Origin: an uncultured Candidatus Saccharibacteria bacterium
Lineage (GTDB): Bacteria > Patescibacteriota > Saccharimonadia > Saccharimonadales > Saccharimonadaceae
Assembly (NCBI GenBank): GCA_938033695.1
Contig: CALHKE010000019.1
Span: 82,691-146,690, forward strand
Length of the DNA: 64,000 nucleotides
Direction of reading: 5' to 3'
Part shown: piece by piece, positions 1 to 7,088 of the stretch
Layout of the letters: each line of letters opens with the position of its first letter
Position numbering within the stretch: the first letter of the stretch is position 1
The notes under the pieces: model-generated
The model's input: the letters and a program-made list of their open reading frames with translations, nothing else
Databases searched by the model: none
What the model was told of the DNA's origin: nothing
Program-made: the position numbers and the translations under genes

Positions 1-723
1 TTAGCTTGGTGGGACGACTCTACTAAAACAATTTATTATCACTCAGAAGCCCCAAAAATTTATCTACCCGTAAATTCTAGTATGTTATTTGATAGTTATA
101 CCAATTTAGAAGATATTGACCTGTCTCCTATTGATACTAGCCACGCGACGGATTTTACTCAGTTATTTAATGGAGATAGAAAACTCAAAAAACTAGACTT
201 ATCACGTTTTAATACTTCAAAAGTAACAAATATGTCGCGAATGTTTGCTAGTTGTGAAAGCCTAGAAGAACTAGATCTCTCTAGCTTTAATACTAAAAGT
301 GTCAAATCAATGGCTCTAATGTTTGTTGGTGCAAAATCGCTTAAAAGTTTAAATTTAACTAGTTTCGATACTAGTAATGTAATTAGAATGCAGTCGATGT
401 TTAACGATGTTAGGAACCTTGAAACCTTAGATTTAAGTAGCTTTAATACTTCAAAGGTAATGGATTTTGCGTATATGTTTGAGAATAGATATAGTTATTT
501 AAATCCGGCTCCTATTGAAAATAAACTTAAAACCATCTACGTTTCCGAAGATTTTACTACCTCAGCCATCGGCACGCTCATTAACGAACCTGTCTTTAGT
601 AATCGCACAGGCCTCTGTGGTGGCAACGGTACCTGCTACTCATCAAGTCACAGTAATTACGAATACCTGCGCATCGATCGTCCAGGCGCTCCAGGTTATT
701 TTACCTACAAGGCAAAACCATAA
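1..723 (+). CDS. BspA-type leucine-rich repeat (DUF285) surface protein, 3' part
   Basis: The reading frame is open from base 1, so the gene starts outside the window; the first in-frame ATG is at 82. The visible 240 residues begin with a WWDDSTKTIYYHS segment and then carry repeats about 24 residues apart of the form LxxLDLSxFNTSxVxxMxxMF, which is the DUF285/BspA-like leucine-rich repeat. The C-terminal part leaves the repeat pattern and has a small Cys/Gly-rich patch (GLCGGNGTC) before ending in GYFTYKAKP. Proteins of this family are usually exported and mediate adhesion to hosts or other bacteria. No sorting signal or membrane span is seen at this C-terminus, so how it is retained at the surface is unknown. 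A terminator follows directly. The family call is firm; the role is inferred from the family. Confidence 0.85.
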   Translation, partial: LAWWDDSTKTIYYHSEAPKIYLPVNSSMLFDSYTNLEDIDLSPIDTSHATDFTQLFNGDRKLKKLDLSRFNTSKVTNMSRMFASCESLEELDLSSFNTKSVKSMALMFVGAKSLKSLNLTSFDTSNVIRMQSMFNDVRNLETLDLSSFNTSKVMDFAYMFENRYSYLNPAPIENKLKTIYVSEDFTTSAIGTLINEPVFSNRTGLCGGNGTCYSSSHSNYEYLRIDRPGAPGYFTYKAKP

Positions 724-725
724 TA

Positions 726-753
726 AAAAATGGCCAGACTTCTGGCCATTTTT
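726..753 (+). terminator. Rho-independent terminator after the LRR gene
   Basis: A-run, TGGCCAG/CTGGCCA stem and T-run lie immediately after the stop codon at 723. Confidence 0.85.
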
Positions 754-817
754 AGCGTAACTCGCCTCAATTAGTGGTACAAGATACGGAAAAAGTTGAT
801 CAAAAGTATTAGTTTAA

Positions 818-1351
818 TCAAAAATTCGGCTTGATCACCGGCCTAATATTCCCACCGGAAGGTCTACTACTACCAGAAAAACCAGCGCTACCAGCAGGTC
901 CGCCACCCATTCCCATCATCTTGTCGCGTTGCATGGTTTCACTTGGGGTTTGTCTCGCACCAGATGCCCCACCACTAGATCCAGTTCCGCCAAGCCTTCC
1001 ATATCCACGCTTATATCCATCCCCCGGCGTCACGCCATATCCGCGCCTTTCGCCGCCACTACTTAGTACACCATAACCACGAGCTTTTTCTTGCTCTCCC
1101 ACCACGCCATAACCACGCTTCAATTCCTCTGAGTTTTTCACATAACCATAACCATGATTAGTCTCCTGGTCATTCACCCGGCCAAAACCATCATTCTGGC
1201 TAGGCTCCGAACTGCCACCACGAACATCGAAGCTGCCTTCCATCCCATTTTGTCCGCGCGACCTCTGGTATAGGTCACCTGCCTCTTGTTGCTTGCCAGA
1301 ATTTCCTCGCATCAGATCACTTTGTCCGTAACTACCAATTATACCGCCCAT
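818..1351 (-). CDS. Hypothetical Gly/Tyr-rich repeat protein (RGYG repeats)
   Basis: A 177-residue protein of low complexity. Its middle carries five or six imperfect repeats of roughly 13-18 residues, each built around GYG and most often RGYGV, with Glu/Lys/Gly spacers; the C-terminus is Gly/Ser/Pro-rich and ends PVIKPNF. It has no signal peptide, membrane span or recognised domain. The frame is open to an ATG at 1393, but the ATG at 1351 is preferred because GGAGG lies 4 nt before it and a TATAAT box (1371-1376) sits inside the upstream extension. The gene is convergent with the LRR gene. The composition recalls intrinsically disordered or phase-separating proteins, but that is only a resemblance. 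The protein is not recognised. Confidence 0.6.
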   Translation of the reverse strand: MGGIIGSYGQSDLMRGNSGKQQEAGDLYQRSRGQNGMEGSFDVRGGSSEPSQNDGFGRVNDQETNHGYGYVKNSEELKRGYGVVGEQEKARGYGVLSSGGERRGYGVTPGDGYKRGYGRLGGTGSSGGASGARQTPSETMQRDKMMGMGGGPAGSAGFSGSSRPSGGNIRPVIKPNF

Positions 1352-1370
1352 TTTGCCTCCATTTTCTTCC

Positions 1371-1376
1371 ATTATA
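1371..1376 (-). promoter_or_regulatory. -10 box of the RGYG-repeat gene
   Basis: TATAAT on the minus strand, 19 nt before the ATG at 1351, leaving a leader of about 12 nt that contains GGAGG. It argues against the upstream ATG at 1393. No convincing -35 box. Confidence 0.55.
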
Positions 1377-1527
1377 GCAAATTTTACCCCCATCCACTCA
1401 CCGTAAAATCACTCTTTTAGCTCCATGAAATCTCCCGTATTTGCTTTAAAAAATCTAAAACACTTATGATTATTTTCTAACTATTGAAATTCACACACTG
1501 AAAACGCTAATGCTTGTGATATAACCA

Positions 1528-1556
1528 TTGACATTTTCAAACATTTATAGTATAAT
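1528..1556 (+). promoter_or_regulatory. Consensus sigma-70-type promoter of the 1726-4463 cassette
   Basis: TTGACA (1528-1533), a 17-nt spacer and TATAAT (1551-1556), a full consensus match. The predicted start is near 1563, giving a leader of about 160 nt before the ATG at 1726, unusually long for this window. Confidence 0.85.
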
Positions 1557-1562
1557 CACCTC

Positions 1563-1725
1563 AGTCTGTAATCTGGCTTAAACACCTGAATTACCAAGAC
1601 GTCCATTAAAATCGAATCATCTCAGGCGTAAAATAATTTCACGCCTGTTTATTATAGATGTAGATGTTGTAGAAACTGTTTTTTTGCCTCGAAAAATCGA
1701 GCGCAGACATGAGGAGGGAATCAAA
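1563..1725 (+). other. Structured 5' leader of the membrane cassette
   Basis: This is most of the 374-base gap between the divergent genes at 1351 and 1726. The predicted leader can form a hairpin at about 1564-1600 (GTCTGTAAT pairing with ATTAC and AGAC) and a second at 1623-1647 (CAGGCGT with ACGCCTG) followed by a T-rich stretch, which could be a weak terminator or attenuator. It also contains the left copy of an inverted repeat whose partner lies after the last gene of the cassette. No RNA family is recognised. Confidence 0.4.
1609..1632 (+). repeat. Left inverted repeat flanking the membrane cassette
   Basis: A 24-nt element starting AAATCGAATC. Its reverse complement occurs at 4541-4564 with 21 of 24 positions identical. 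A second, shorter similarity (ATAGATGTAGAT then GTTGTA) lies just inside it at about 1654-1671, and its inverted counterpart is at 4474-4494, in mirror order. Confidence 0.75.
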
Positions 1726-2889
1726 ATGAGTTATTGTCTAATTTCAGCTATGATTGTTGTCGTTACATATGCCATTCTTTATGGTATATGTGCTCGAAAA
1801 ACCAAGTCTAATCAAGAGTTCTTGGCGCTTGAAAAAGGTCTCCTGAAGGGTTTTTTAGCAAGTTTAGGCTTGCTGGTGCTACCAATTTTCGGGAACCTAG
1901 CGTTTCCAAAACTGCAACCACAACTTACTGCAGTGATTTTTGTAGTCGAGTTAGCAGCGATTGCGGTGTATAGCCTTCTGGAATTTCGGAAGTTGAATTA
2001 CCGTAAGGTGAAACTGGTTTGTATTGTGGCGCTATTTGTCGGAATTATACCGGTTTGGTGGCAGCTTTTTAGCTACTTTCAGATGAAACATGATATTTTA
2101 AATATCATGGATTTTGCAATGGTAACTTTCCTTTCCTGGTTAGCTGCTATTGTTGTAGTTACTTTTACTTATCTTGGCGGCCCTAAATTAAGAGCCAAAA
2201 AGAAAAGTAAAGCTGAAGCTGAAAATGCTAAACTGCGTGAGCAAATTGAGCGCATGCAGAATCAGCAAAATAAGCTTCAGGAGGACAATGAAAAACTCCG
2301 TAGCGTAGTCCAAGGAACCAAAAGTGGAACCACTGAGCAAAAGTCAGTAACCGAGGATAAAAAGGCCGAGTCAAATCCGCCGAAAAACACTCAGGCTGAG
2401 GAAGAATCAACCACACAGGTTGAGGAAAAAGCTCAGACTACCACCTCTGCGCCGAAATCTGACGCAGAGGATAAACCCAAAGTGGAGGTCACTAATCCTA
2501 GTATGACTGGAATTCAGCAGCAAAAGCTTTCTGAAATTCTCAATCGGCTAAGTAGTGCCTCGACTATTGAGGATCAACAGATGGCAGTCGAAGAGATTGT
2601 TAAGAACTATCGAGCTGCCACTGCCAAGGAGGCTCCCGCTCTGGAAGAGAAAACTTCAAGTCAAGAACCAGAGTTCGCTGGCTTCGGATTATTCTTTGAA
2701 GTAGAGGATGAGGAAGAGCCTGAATACGAAGAGGAAGAGGAAGGAATCCTCGACTCTGTTGACCATGGTGATGATTGGGGGGATGATACAATCTTCCCGG
2801 ATTTATTCGCAGCGAATAATCTTGTAAGAGCCGCCTTTGCTGTCGCAATTATCTTCGTGGTATGTGTAGGAATCCGAGTTTTCGCTTAG
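1726..2889 (+). CDS. Polytopic membrane protein with coiled coil and acidic region, unknown
   Basis: A 387-residue protein, first gene of a three-gene cassette. About five hydrophobic spans occupy the first 145 residues. A basic KKKSK stretch and a Glu/Lys/Gln-rich coiled coil follow at about 160-195, then a Ser/Thr/Glu-rich linker, a short predicted helical block, a very acidic run (about 328-345) and a final hydrophobic span at the C-terminus (about 362-387). The coiled-coil and acidic part therefore lies between the span bundle and the terminal span. The ATG at 1726 is chosen over an upstream TTG because GAGGAGGGA precedes it. The gene is 12 nt before the next one, so co-transcription is likely. 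No family is recognised; it could be a scaffold or envelope-bridging protein, but that is speculation. Confidence 0.75.
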   Translation: MSYCLISAMIVVVTYAILYGICARKTKSNQEFLALEKGLLKGFLASLGLLVLPIFGNLAFPKLQPQLTAVIFVVELAAIAVYSLLEFRKLNYRKVKLVCIVALFVGIIPVWWQLFSYFQMKHDILNIMDFAMVTFLSWLAAIVVVTFTYLGGPKLRAKKKSKAEAENAKLREQIERMQNQQNKLQEDNEKLRSVVQGTKSGTTEQKSVTEDKKAESNPPKNTQAEEESTTQVEEKAQTTTSAPKSDAEDKPKVEVTNPSMTGIQQQKLSEILNRLSSASTIEDQQMAVEEIVKNYRAATAKEAPALEEKTSSQEPEFAGFGLFFEVEDEEEPEYEEEEEGILDSVDHGDDWGDDTIFPDLFAANNLVRAAFAVAIIFVVCVGIRVFA

Positions 2890-2901
2890 GAGGAGACGTC
2901 T

Positions 2902-3120
2902 ATGAACGAGGAGATGGGATTGGAGTATATCTGCCTGGTTTTGAGACTTGTGGGATTTATCTTCGGGATAATCTCGCTCTGGATTGAAATCGGCAGATTG
3001 GACACAGACGGCATTATGCTAAGCTGCATGATGATTGTCGTATTTGTAGTTACATTTTTGACTAGACTCCGCCGCATTTCCCACATCGAGGACGGAGTCT
3101 CCAAAGGAGGTAAAAAATGA
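2902..3120 (+). CDS. Small two-span membrane protein, unknown
   Basis: A 72-residue protein with two hydrophobic spans (about residues 8-30 and 36-56) and a short charged tail with SHIEDG. A strong GGAGGAG lies before the ATG. Its TGA stop overlaps the ATG of the next gene (ATGA), indicating translational coupling in the three-gene cassette. The complementary strand is also open over almost the same stretch, but the ribosome-binding site and gene coupling favour this strand. Function unknown; possibly a subunit or chaperone of the membrane proteins on either side. Confidence 0.75.
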   Translation: MNEEMGLEYICLVLRLVGFIFGIISLWIEIGRLDTDGIMLSCMMIVVFVVTFLTRLRRISHIEDGVSKGGKK

Positions 3121-4463
3121 AAAAGTTTAGATTTGGTAAAATCGAAAAGGTTTTATCAGGGATTTTGGTATTTGCAATTGTGGTAGTAGCCATCGGAGCC
3201 GGTGTGAAATCTTGTCAAAGAAATCACGCCGATACAGAGGCGGAAACGCTTTCCGCAAAGGACGTCGAAGCCGAGAAATCGGAATTGACGTTCGATTTCG
3301 ATAACTATGAGTACGCGAAAGCGTACCCAGAGTTAAGTCGAGAGTTCTGCGACAATTCGATGCCGAATAAGGCAGCCGAAAGAGTCGCAGGATCTGGCTT
3401 TAGTGACGCTTTATCCACGCCTTTTTCCGTGACTCACGGAACTAAGGACGGGGAAAAGTATAGCGAGGAAGAGTTAACCGTCATGGCCAAAGAGTTCCGC
3501 CAGGAAGTTCTGACCAATCCACCAGTCACTCACGCAGTACTCACTGTGCTGACAGGTATGACCGTTAGTGATGGTACTTCCATTGTCCAGATTAACTCCT
3601 GGATGACTGATAGACTCAATGAGTATTATCAGTTCATGAAAGAAGGAATAGGTAATCAAGCCTATCTCCGAGAGGAGAATGGTGTACTTTACGCCAATGA
3701 TCGACAGATCAAGGTCGGCGTGGCTACATTGTGGCTTCTCGACAGATTCGTCAATCAGGGAGTTCAACTGGTGACCACAAATCACCATTATCCGCTGAGT
3801 CTGGCAAATGCTGACTCAGCTAAGTTGACTACCTTCGAAAGAGCGGACTACGAGTTTACTCGTGACGCTATGGTGTTGAGTTATACCAATAAGGCGGGTA
3901 CCGAAATCTTCCGAGTAGGAATCAACACCCACGATAAGCGTCCAGAGCTTATCAAGGTGAAGATTACCGAGAAGAAGCAAAAGCAAACAGAGTCTAGCAC
4001 CAAGGAGTCTTCAATTCAGACGTCTACCGAGTCTTCTACCGAGTCTTCTACCAAGGAGTCAGAGACTGAGAGAAGTACTGAACGTCGCCGTAGAGGTGGC
4101 GGTGGTGGCGGTGGCGGAAATAACCATCATGAGAGTCAACCTGAGAAGAAGCCTTCTCAGGACCCCGTTAATAACGGCGGAGCTCAGATAGGTGGTGGTA
4201 ATGCTACCGTCGGTACTGATGCCTTCGAGCCTACGGACCCAGCGGTTCGCACGGATGGAGGTCATGAGAGACCGGAGAAAGTAAAACCGGAAACTCCGAC
4301 TCGAGATCAGGGCAGAAGTATCGAGGAATCTGAAGCAGCGTATGAAAATCGAAAAGATTACGCTACAGAAACTCAGCCGCAATCAGCTGAGTACAGAGAC
4401 AAAAACGGAGTTAAGGTTGACGACATTGCCGAAGGTAATGACGTCCTAGACGAAGTCCAGTAA
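3117..4463 (+). CDS. Single-span anchored protein with Ser/Thr/Glu and poly-Gly linkers, unknown
   Basis: A 448-residue protein. Residues about 10-28 form one hydrophobic span after a Lys-rich start, followed by a Cys (VKSCQRN) and a soluble region of about 250 residues that looks like a folded domain. After that comes a low-complexity linker of repeated ESST/TESS units, an Arg run and eight consecutive Gly residues, then an acidic, Pro/Gly-rich tail to DVLDEVQ. The layout (anchor, domain, flexible stalk, tail) suggests an envelope protein. GGAGG precedes the ATG, and the start overlaps the stop of the upstream 72-residue protein. No family is recognised. The gene is followed by two hairpins and the right copy of the cassette's inverted repeat. 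Confidence 0.75.
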   Translation: MKKFRFGKIEKVLSGILVFAIVVVAIGAGVKSCQRNHADTEAETLSAKDVEAEKSELTFDFDNYEYAKAYPELSREFCDNSMPNKAAERVAGSGFSDALSTPFSVTHGTKDGEKYSEEELTVMAKEFRQEVLTNPPVTHAVLTVLTGMTVSDGTSIVQINSWMTDRLNEYYQFMKEGIGNQAYLREENGVLYANDRQIKVGVATLWLLDRFVNQGVQLVTTNHHYPLSLANADSAKLTTFERADYEFTRDAMVLSYTNKAGTEIFRVGINTHDKRPELIKVKITEKKQKQTESSTKESSIQTSTESSTESSTKESETERSTERRRRGGGGGGGGNNHHESQPEKKPSQDPVNNGGAQIGGGNATVGTDAFEPTDPAVRTDGGHERPEKVKPETPTRDQGRSIEESEAAYENRKDYATETQPQSAEYRDKNGVKVDDIAEGNDVLDEVQ

Positions 4464-4503
4464 TGGACTTCAGTACAACTTATCTACATCTATGTTGTAC
4501 CTT

Positions 4504-4536
4504 AATTACCCTGGCGGCTCAGGCCGCCGGGTAATT
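4504..4536 (+). terminator. Strong GC-rich hairpin after the cassette
   Basis: AATTACCC-T-GGCGGC pairs with GCCGCC-GGGTAATT around a TCAG loop. It lacks a clean T-run (CATGTTTAC follows), so it may stabilise the mRNA end as much as terminate. A smaller palindrome, GTACAAC...GTTGTAC, lies just before it at 4473-4500. Confidence 0.55.
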
Positions 4537-4540
4537 CATG

Positions 4541-4564
4541 TTTACTCTTGAGACGATTCGATTT
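4541..4564 (-). repeat. Right inverted repeat flanking the membrane cassette
   Basis: Reverse complement of the 1609-1632 element, 21 of 24 positions identical. Together they bracket about 2.95 kb. Confidence 0.75.
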
Positions 4565-4677
4565 CAGTGGCATAGACGAAAATTAACAATTTGGCTAGAA
4601 GAAAAAGATTTAGATTCGTGTAGTCAAATCGAAAACAAAATTTTATAACAGGAACAATTTAATTGAAAGGAGCTTTT

Positions 4678-5997
4678 ATGAAAAAAGCATTCAAATTTGC
4701 ATCCATCGCTGCTACCGTGACTGTTGCTGGTCTTGCTACTGTTGCAACTGTATCTGGTTGGGGTGATAACGCTGGCGGTCGCGCTACTTACACTATCGCT
4801 GACATTAACGCTGGTAAACTTGGCGACAAGATCGTCATGAACTCTATCAAGGACGACGGTTCTTCTATCTCCACTAAGGAAAAAGAGGCCGGTGTCATTA
4901 TGCCATTAAACGATGAACGCAGCTTCTTGGGTATTCGCGACGAAGCTACTGGTAACAATGGCAAAAACAACGTTTGGAACATCGGTGATGTTAACGTTGA
5001 AGAAGGTAAGACTTACGTAGTTCGTCTTTATGTTCACAACAACAACCCTAAGGGTGTTAACGCTGTGGCTAAAGATGTCACCACTGAAATTTCTTTACCA
5101 ACTGTGGTTTCTAAGACTGCTCGTATTTCTGGCTTCATTAATGCCTCAAATGCAACCCCATCTCGTTACTGGGATTCTTTGAATCTTAAGAGCGCCGATG
5201 GTCGTGCTTTCTACCTTGACTATGTTGAAGGTTCTGCTACCTTTGAAAATAACATTTTTAAGAATGGTACTACCTTATCTGACTCTATCGTAAACGGTGG
5301 TGTGAAAGTTGGTTATGATAAATTAGATGGTAACCTCCCTGGTTGTTACAACTATGCTGGTTATGTCACTATTAAGGTTAAACCAGTTTTCGAAAACACC
5401 TCTATTACTAAGAAGGTTCGTATGCTTGGCGATAAGGAATGGAAAACTTCCGTTGATGCCAAGGTTGGTGACTCTGTCGAATATCAAATTCACTACAAGA
5501 ACCTTAATGCTTCCGCTGTTAAGGATGTTGTTGTAAGCGACTCTTTGCCAAAGAACATGCAATATGTTAATGGTACTACTAAATTATTTACCTCAAAACA
5601 CAAAGATGGTCTAACTACTGATTCTAACACCGTTATTAATGGTGGTTTGAATATTGGTGGTTACAACATTAATGGTGATGGTTATGTCCGTTTCACTGCT
5701 AAGGTTGTCGATGAAAATCTTATTTGTGGTAACAACCGTTTGATCAACTGGGCTAAGGCTTCGGCTAATGGTTTCGCTGTTCAAGGTAGCGCAGATGTTT
5801 ACGTTAAGAAAACCTGTGAAAATACCCCAGAAAAACCAGTAACTCCAGTTACTCCAAACCCAGAAAAACCAAAACAAGAACTTCCAAAGGAAATGCCAAA
5901 AACCGGTCCTGAAACCGTAATTAGCTCGGCCTTTGGTCTTGGTTCTATCGTTACGACTGCTGGTCTTTACCTTTCTAGCCGTAAAAAACTTCGCTAA
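4678..5997 (+). CDS. Secreted surface protein with DUF11-like domain and MPKTG sorting-type tail
   Basis: A 439-residue exported protein. Residues 1-28 form a signal peptide (MKKAFKF, hydrophobic stretch, VSGW). The middle is Asn/Gly/Lys-rich beta-type sequence; around residues 245-300 a segment of the form VGDSVEYQIHYKN...VVVSDSLPKNMQY matches the DUF11/isopeptide-type repeat of cell-wall proteins. The end has a Pro-rich stretch, then MPKTG, a hydrophobic span and the basic end SSRKKLR, the arrangement of a sortase signal with Met in place of the usual Leu. The ATG at 4678 is preferred to an upstream TTG because AAAGGAG precedes it. No sortase gene is in the window. The gene stands alone between hairpins and probably encodes an abundant wall or surface-layer-like protein. 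Confidence 0.8.
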   Translation: MKKAFKFASIAATVTVAGLATVATVSGWGDNAGGRATYTIADINAGKLGDKIVMNSIKDDGSSISTKEKEAGVIMPLNDERSFLGIRDEATGNNGKNNVWNIGDVNVEEGKTYVVRLYVHNNNPKGVNAVAKDVTTEISLPTVVSKTARISGFINASNATPSRYWDSLNLKSADGRAFYLDYVEGSATFENNIFKNGTTLSDSIVNGGVKVGYDKLDGNLPGCYNYAGYVTIKVKPVFENTSITKKVRMLGDKEWKTSVDAKVGDSVEYQIHYKNLNASAVKDVVVSDSLPKNMQYVNGTTKLFTSKHKDGLTTDSNTVINGGLNIGGYNINGDGYVRFTAKVVDENLICGNNRLINWAKASANGFAVQGSADVYVKKTCENTPEKPVTPVTPNPEKPKQELPKEMPKTGPETVISSAFGLGSIVTTAGLYLSSRKKLR

Positions 5998-6042
5998 TTG
6001 ACCGCTCCGAAGATTTTCTTAGGACGTCAATACTTAGATCAT

Positions 6043-6076
6043 GGCCTTCTCGCTTAAATTATTAAGTGGGAAGGCC
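6043..6076 (+). other. Fifteen-base-pair hairpin downstream of the surface-protein gene
   Basis: GGCCTTCTCGCTTAA pairs over its whole length (two G-U pairs) with TTAAGTGGGAAGGCC around an ATTA loop. There is no T-run after it, so it is not a standard terminator; it may protect the 3' end of the surface-protein mRNA. Confidence 0.6.
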
Positions 6077-6169
6077 CAGGCTAATTGGTTGAAAACTGCG
6101 TGATGATAATAAAATACGTCTTGAGTTAAAAAATGTATTATCATTGAAACAACCTGCGAAGTCCAACCA

Positions 6170-6197
6170 AAAACTCCAGTCTCGGCTGGAGTTTTTT
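6170..6197 (+). terminator. Rho-independent terminator
   Basis: AAACTCCAG/CTGGAGTTT stem with a T-run, 172 nt after the stop at 5997 and before the promoter of the next gene. The distance leaves room for a small RNA between 6077 and 6197. Confidence 0.75.
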
Positions 6198-6221
6198 GGT
6201 GGTTTTTTAAAACTCTTATGG

Positions 6222-6227
6222 TATAAT
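6222..6227 (+). promoter_or_regulatory. -10 box immediately before the ATG at 6236
   Basis: TATAAT with 8 nt to the ATG, so transcription should begin at or within 1-2 nt of the start codon; no ribosome-binding site fits between them. Confidence 0.7.
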
Positions 6228-6235
6228 TTAAGCAA

Positions 6236-7072
6236 ATGGACCAAAATACAAACAATTCTTTTACTTCCGCTCCACAAGGTGGTGATTTTTCCGACATCAT
6301 TATTCCAAACGCCTACGCCGCCAAACCTAAGGGCAAGAATCTGAAGAAATATATTATTTTTGGTGTAATTGGCCTGGTCGCGTTATTCTTAATTAGTCTG
6401 ATCGCAAAAGCAATTTTTGTTGATTCTAAGACTATGAGCAAGGAAGAAGTAATTGAGCTTGCTAATTCCGACGATATGAAAACAATTGATAGGTTTGAGA
6501 GTCTTTTGTTTCAAATTTATAATAATCAGATTTCTTTTGATTTTATAATGGAAGACTCCGTTCAAAAAATAATAGATAAAGCGGATACTGCATTATCGTC
6601 TACTAAAAAGATACTAGATAAAAAGGAAAAAGCTCGCGGAAGTAATTTACTAGAAAGAGACTACGGTTTATTTTTAGATTCATTTGAAAAAAGATATACA
6701 TCGTTCATGGTCGGAATATCAAGATATAAGAACTTTCAGCAGGCTTATAATACTTTGAATACTGAATATATTAAAGACTATGTAAACGATGATGGTGACT
6801 TGGCGCTGTCATTATTTGCAAAAAATGTAGCTAACATTATAGAAGAAATTAAATTATTAACCACACAAGAAAAAAACGGTAATTGTAATCAAATCGACGG
6901 TGTAGTTGCCGGTTCTCTAGAATGTAAAAAGGCATATTCGGCTTACATGTCAATAAAAACAGAAATAGATAATCACGGTATGTTTAATAGTATTTTCGCA
7001 GAAGTCTTTAATGACAGTGATTATATGAATAGAAAGAATTTAAAAATTTATTTAGGTGATTATGTCAAGTAA
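6236..7072 (+). CDS. Single-span membrane protein, partner of the VirB6-like gene, unknown
   Basis: A 278-residue protein. The first 38 residues are hydrophilic (MDQNTNNSFTSAP...), a hydrophobic span follows at about 40-62 (YIIFGVIGLVALFLISLIAKAIF), and the remaining 215 residues are soluble and largely helical, with two Cys near residues 220 and 230. It is therefore probably inserted with the N-terminus inside and the large domain outside. The next gene starts about 16 nt downstream, so both are probably expressed together. Context suggests an accessory part of the same secretion or surface apparatus, but no family is recognised. Confidence 0.7.
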   Translation: MDQNTNNSFTSAPQGGDFSDIIIPNAYAAKPKGKNLKKYIIFGVIGLVALFLISLIAKAIFVDSKTMSKEEVIELANSDDMKTIDRFESLLFQIYNNQISFDFIMEDSVQKIIDKADTALSSTKKILDKKEKARGSNLLERDYGLFLDSFEKRYTSFMVGISRYKNFQQAYNTLNTEYIKDYVNDDGDLALSLFAKNVANIIEEIKLLTTQEKNGNCNQIDGVVAGSLECKKAYSAYMSIKTEIDNHGMFNSIFAEVFNDSDYMNRKNLKIYLGDYVK

Positions 7073-7088
7073 TTTGAGGTCGACAGGT

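Noticed and set aside
1590..4580. Target-site duplication or transposase for the inverted-repeat cassette
   Set aside because: No direct repeat abuts the 24-nt inverted repeats and none of the three genes resembles a transposase or recombinase, so it is not called a mobile element.
7056..7088. GTG (7056) or ATG (7062) as start of the VirB6-like gene
   Set aside because: They overlap the previous gene and put a hydrophilic stretch in front of a normal signal peptide; the ATG at 7089 is preferred, though not proven.
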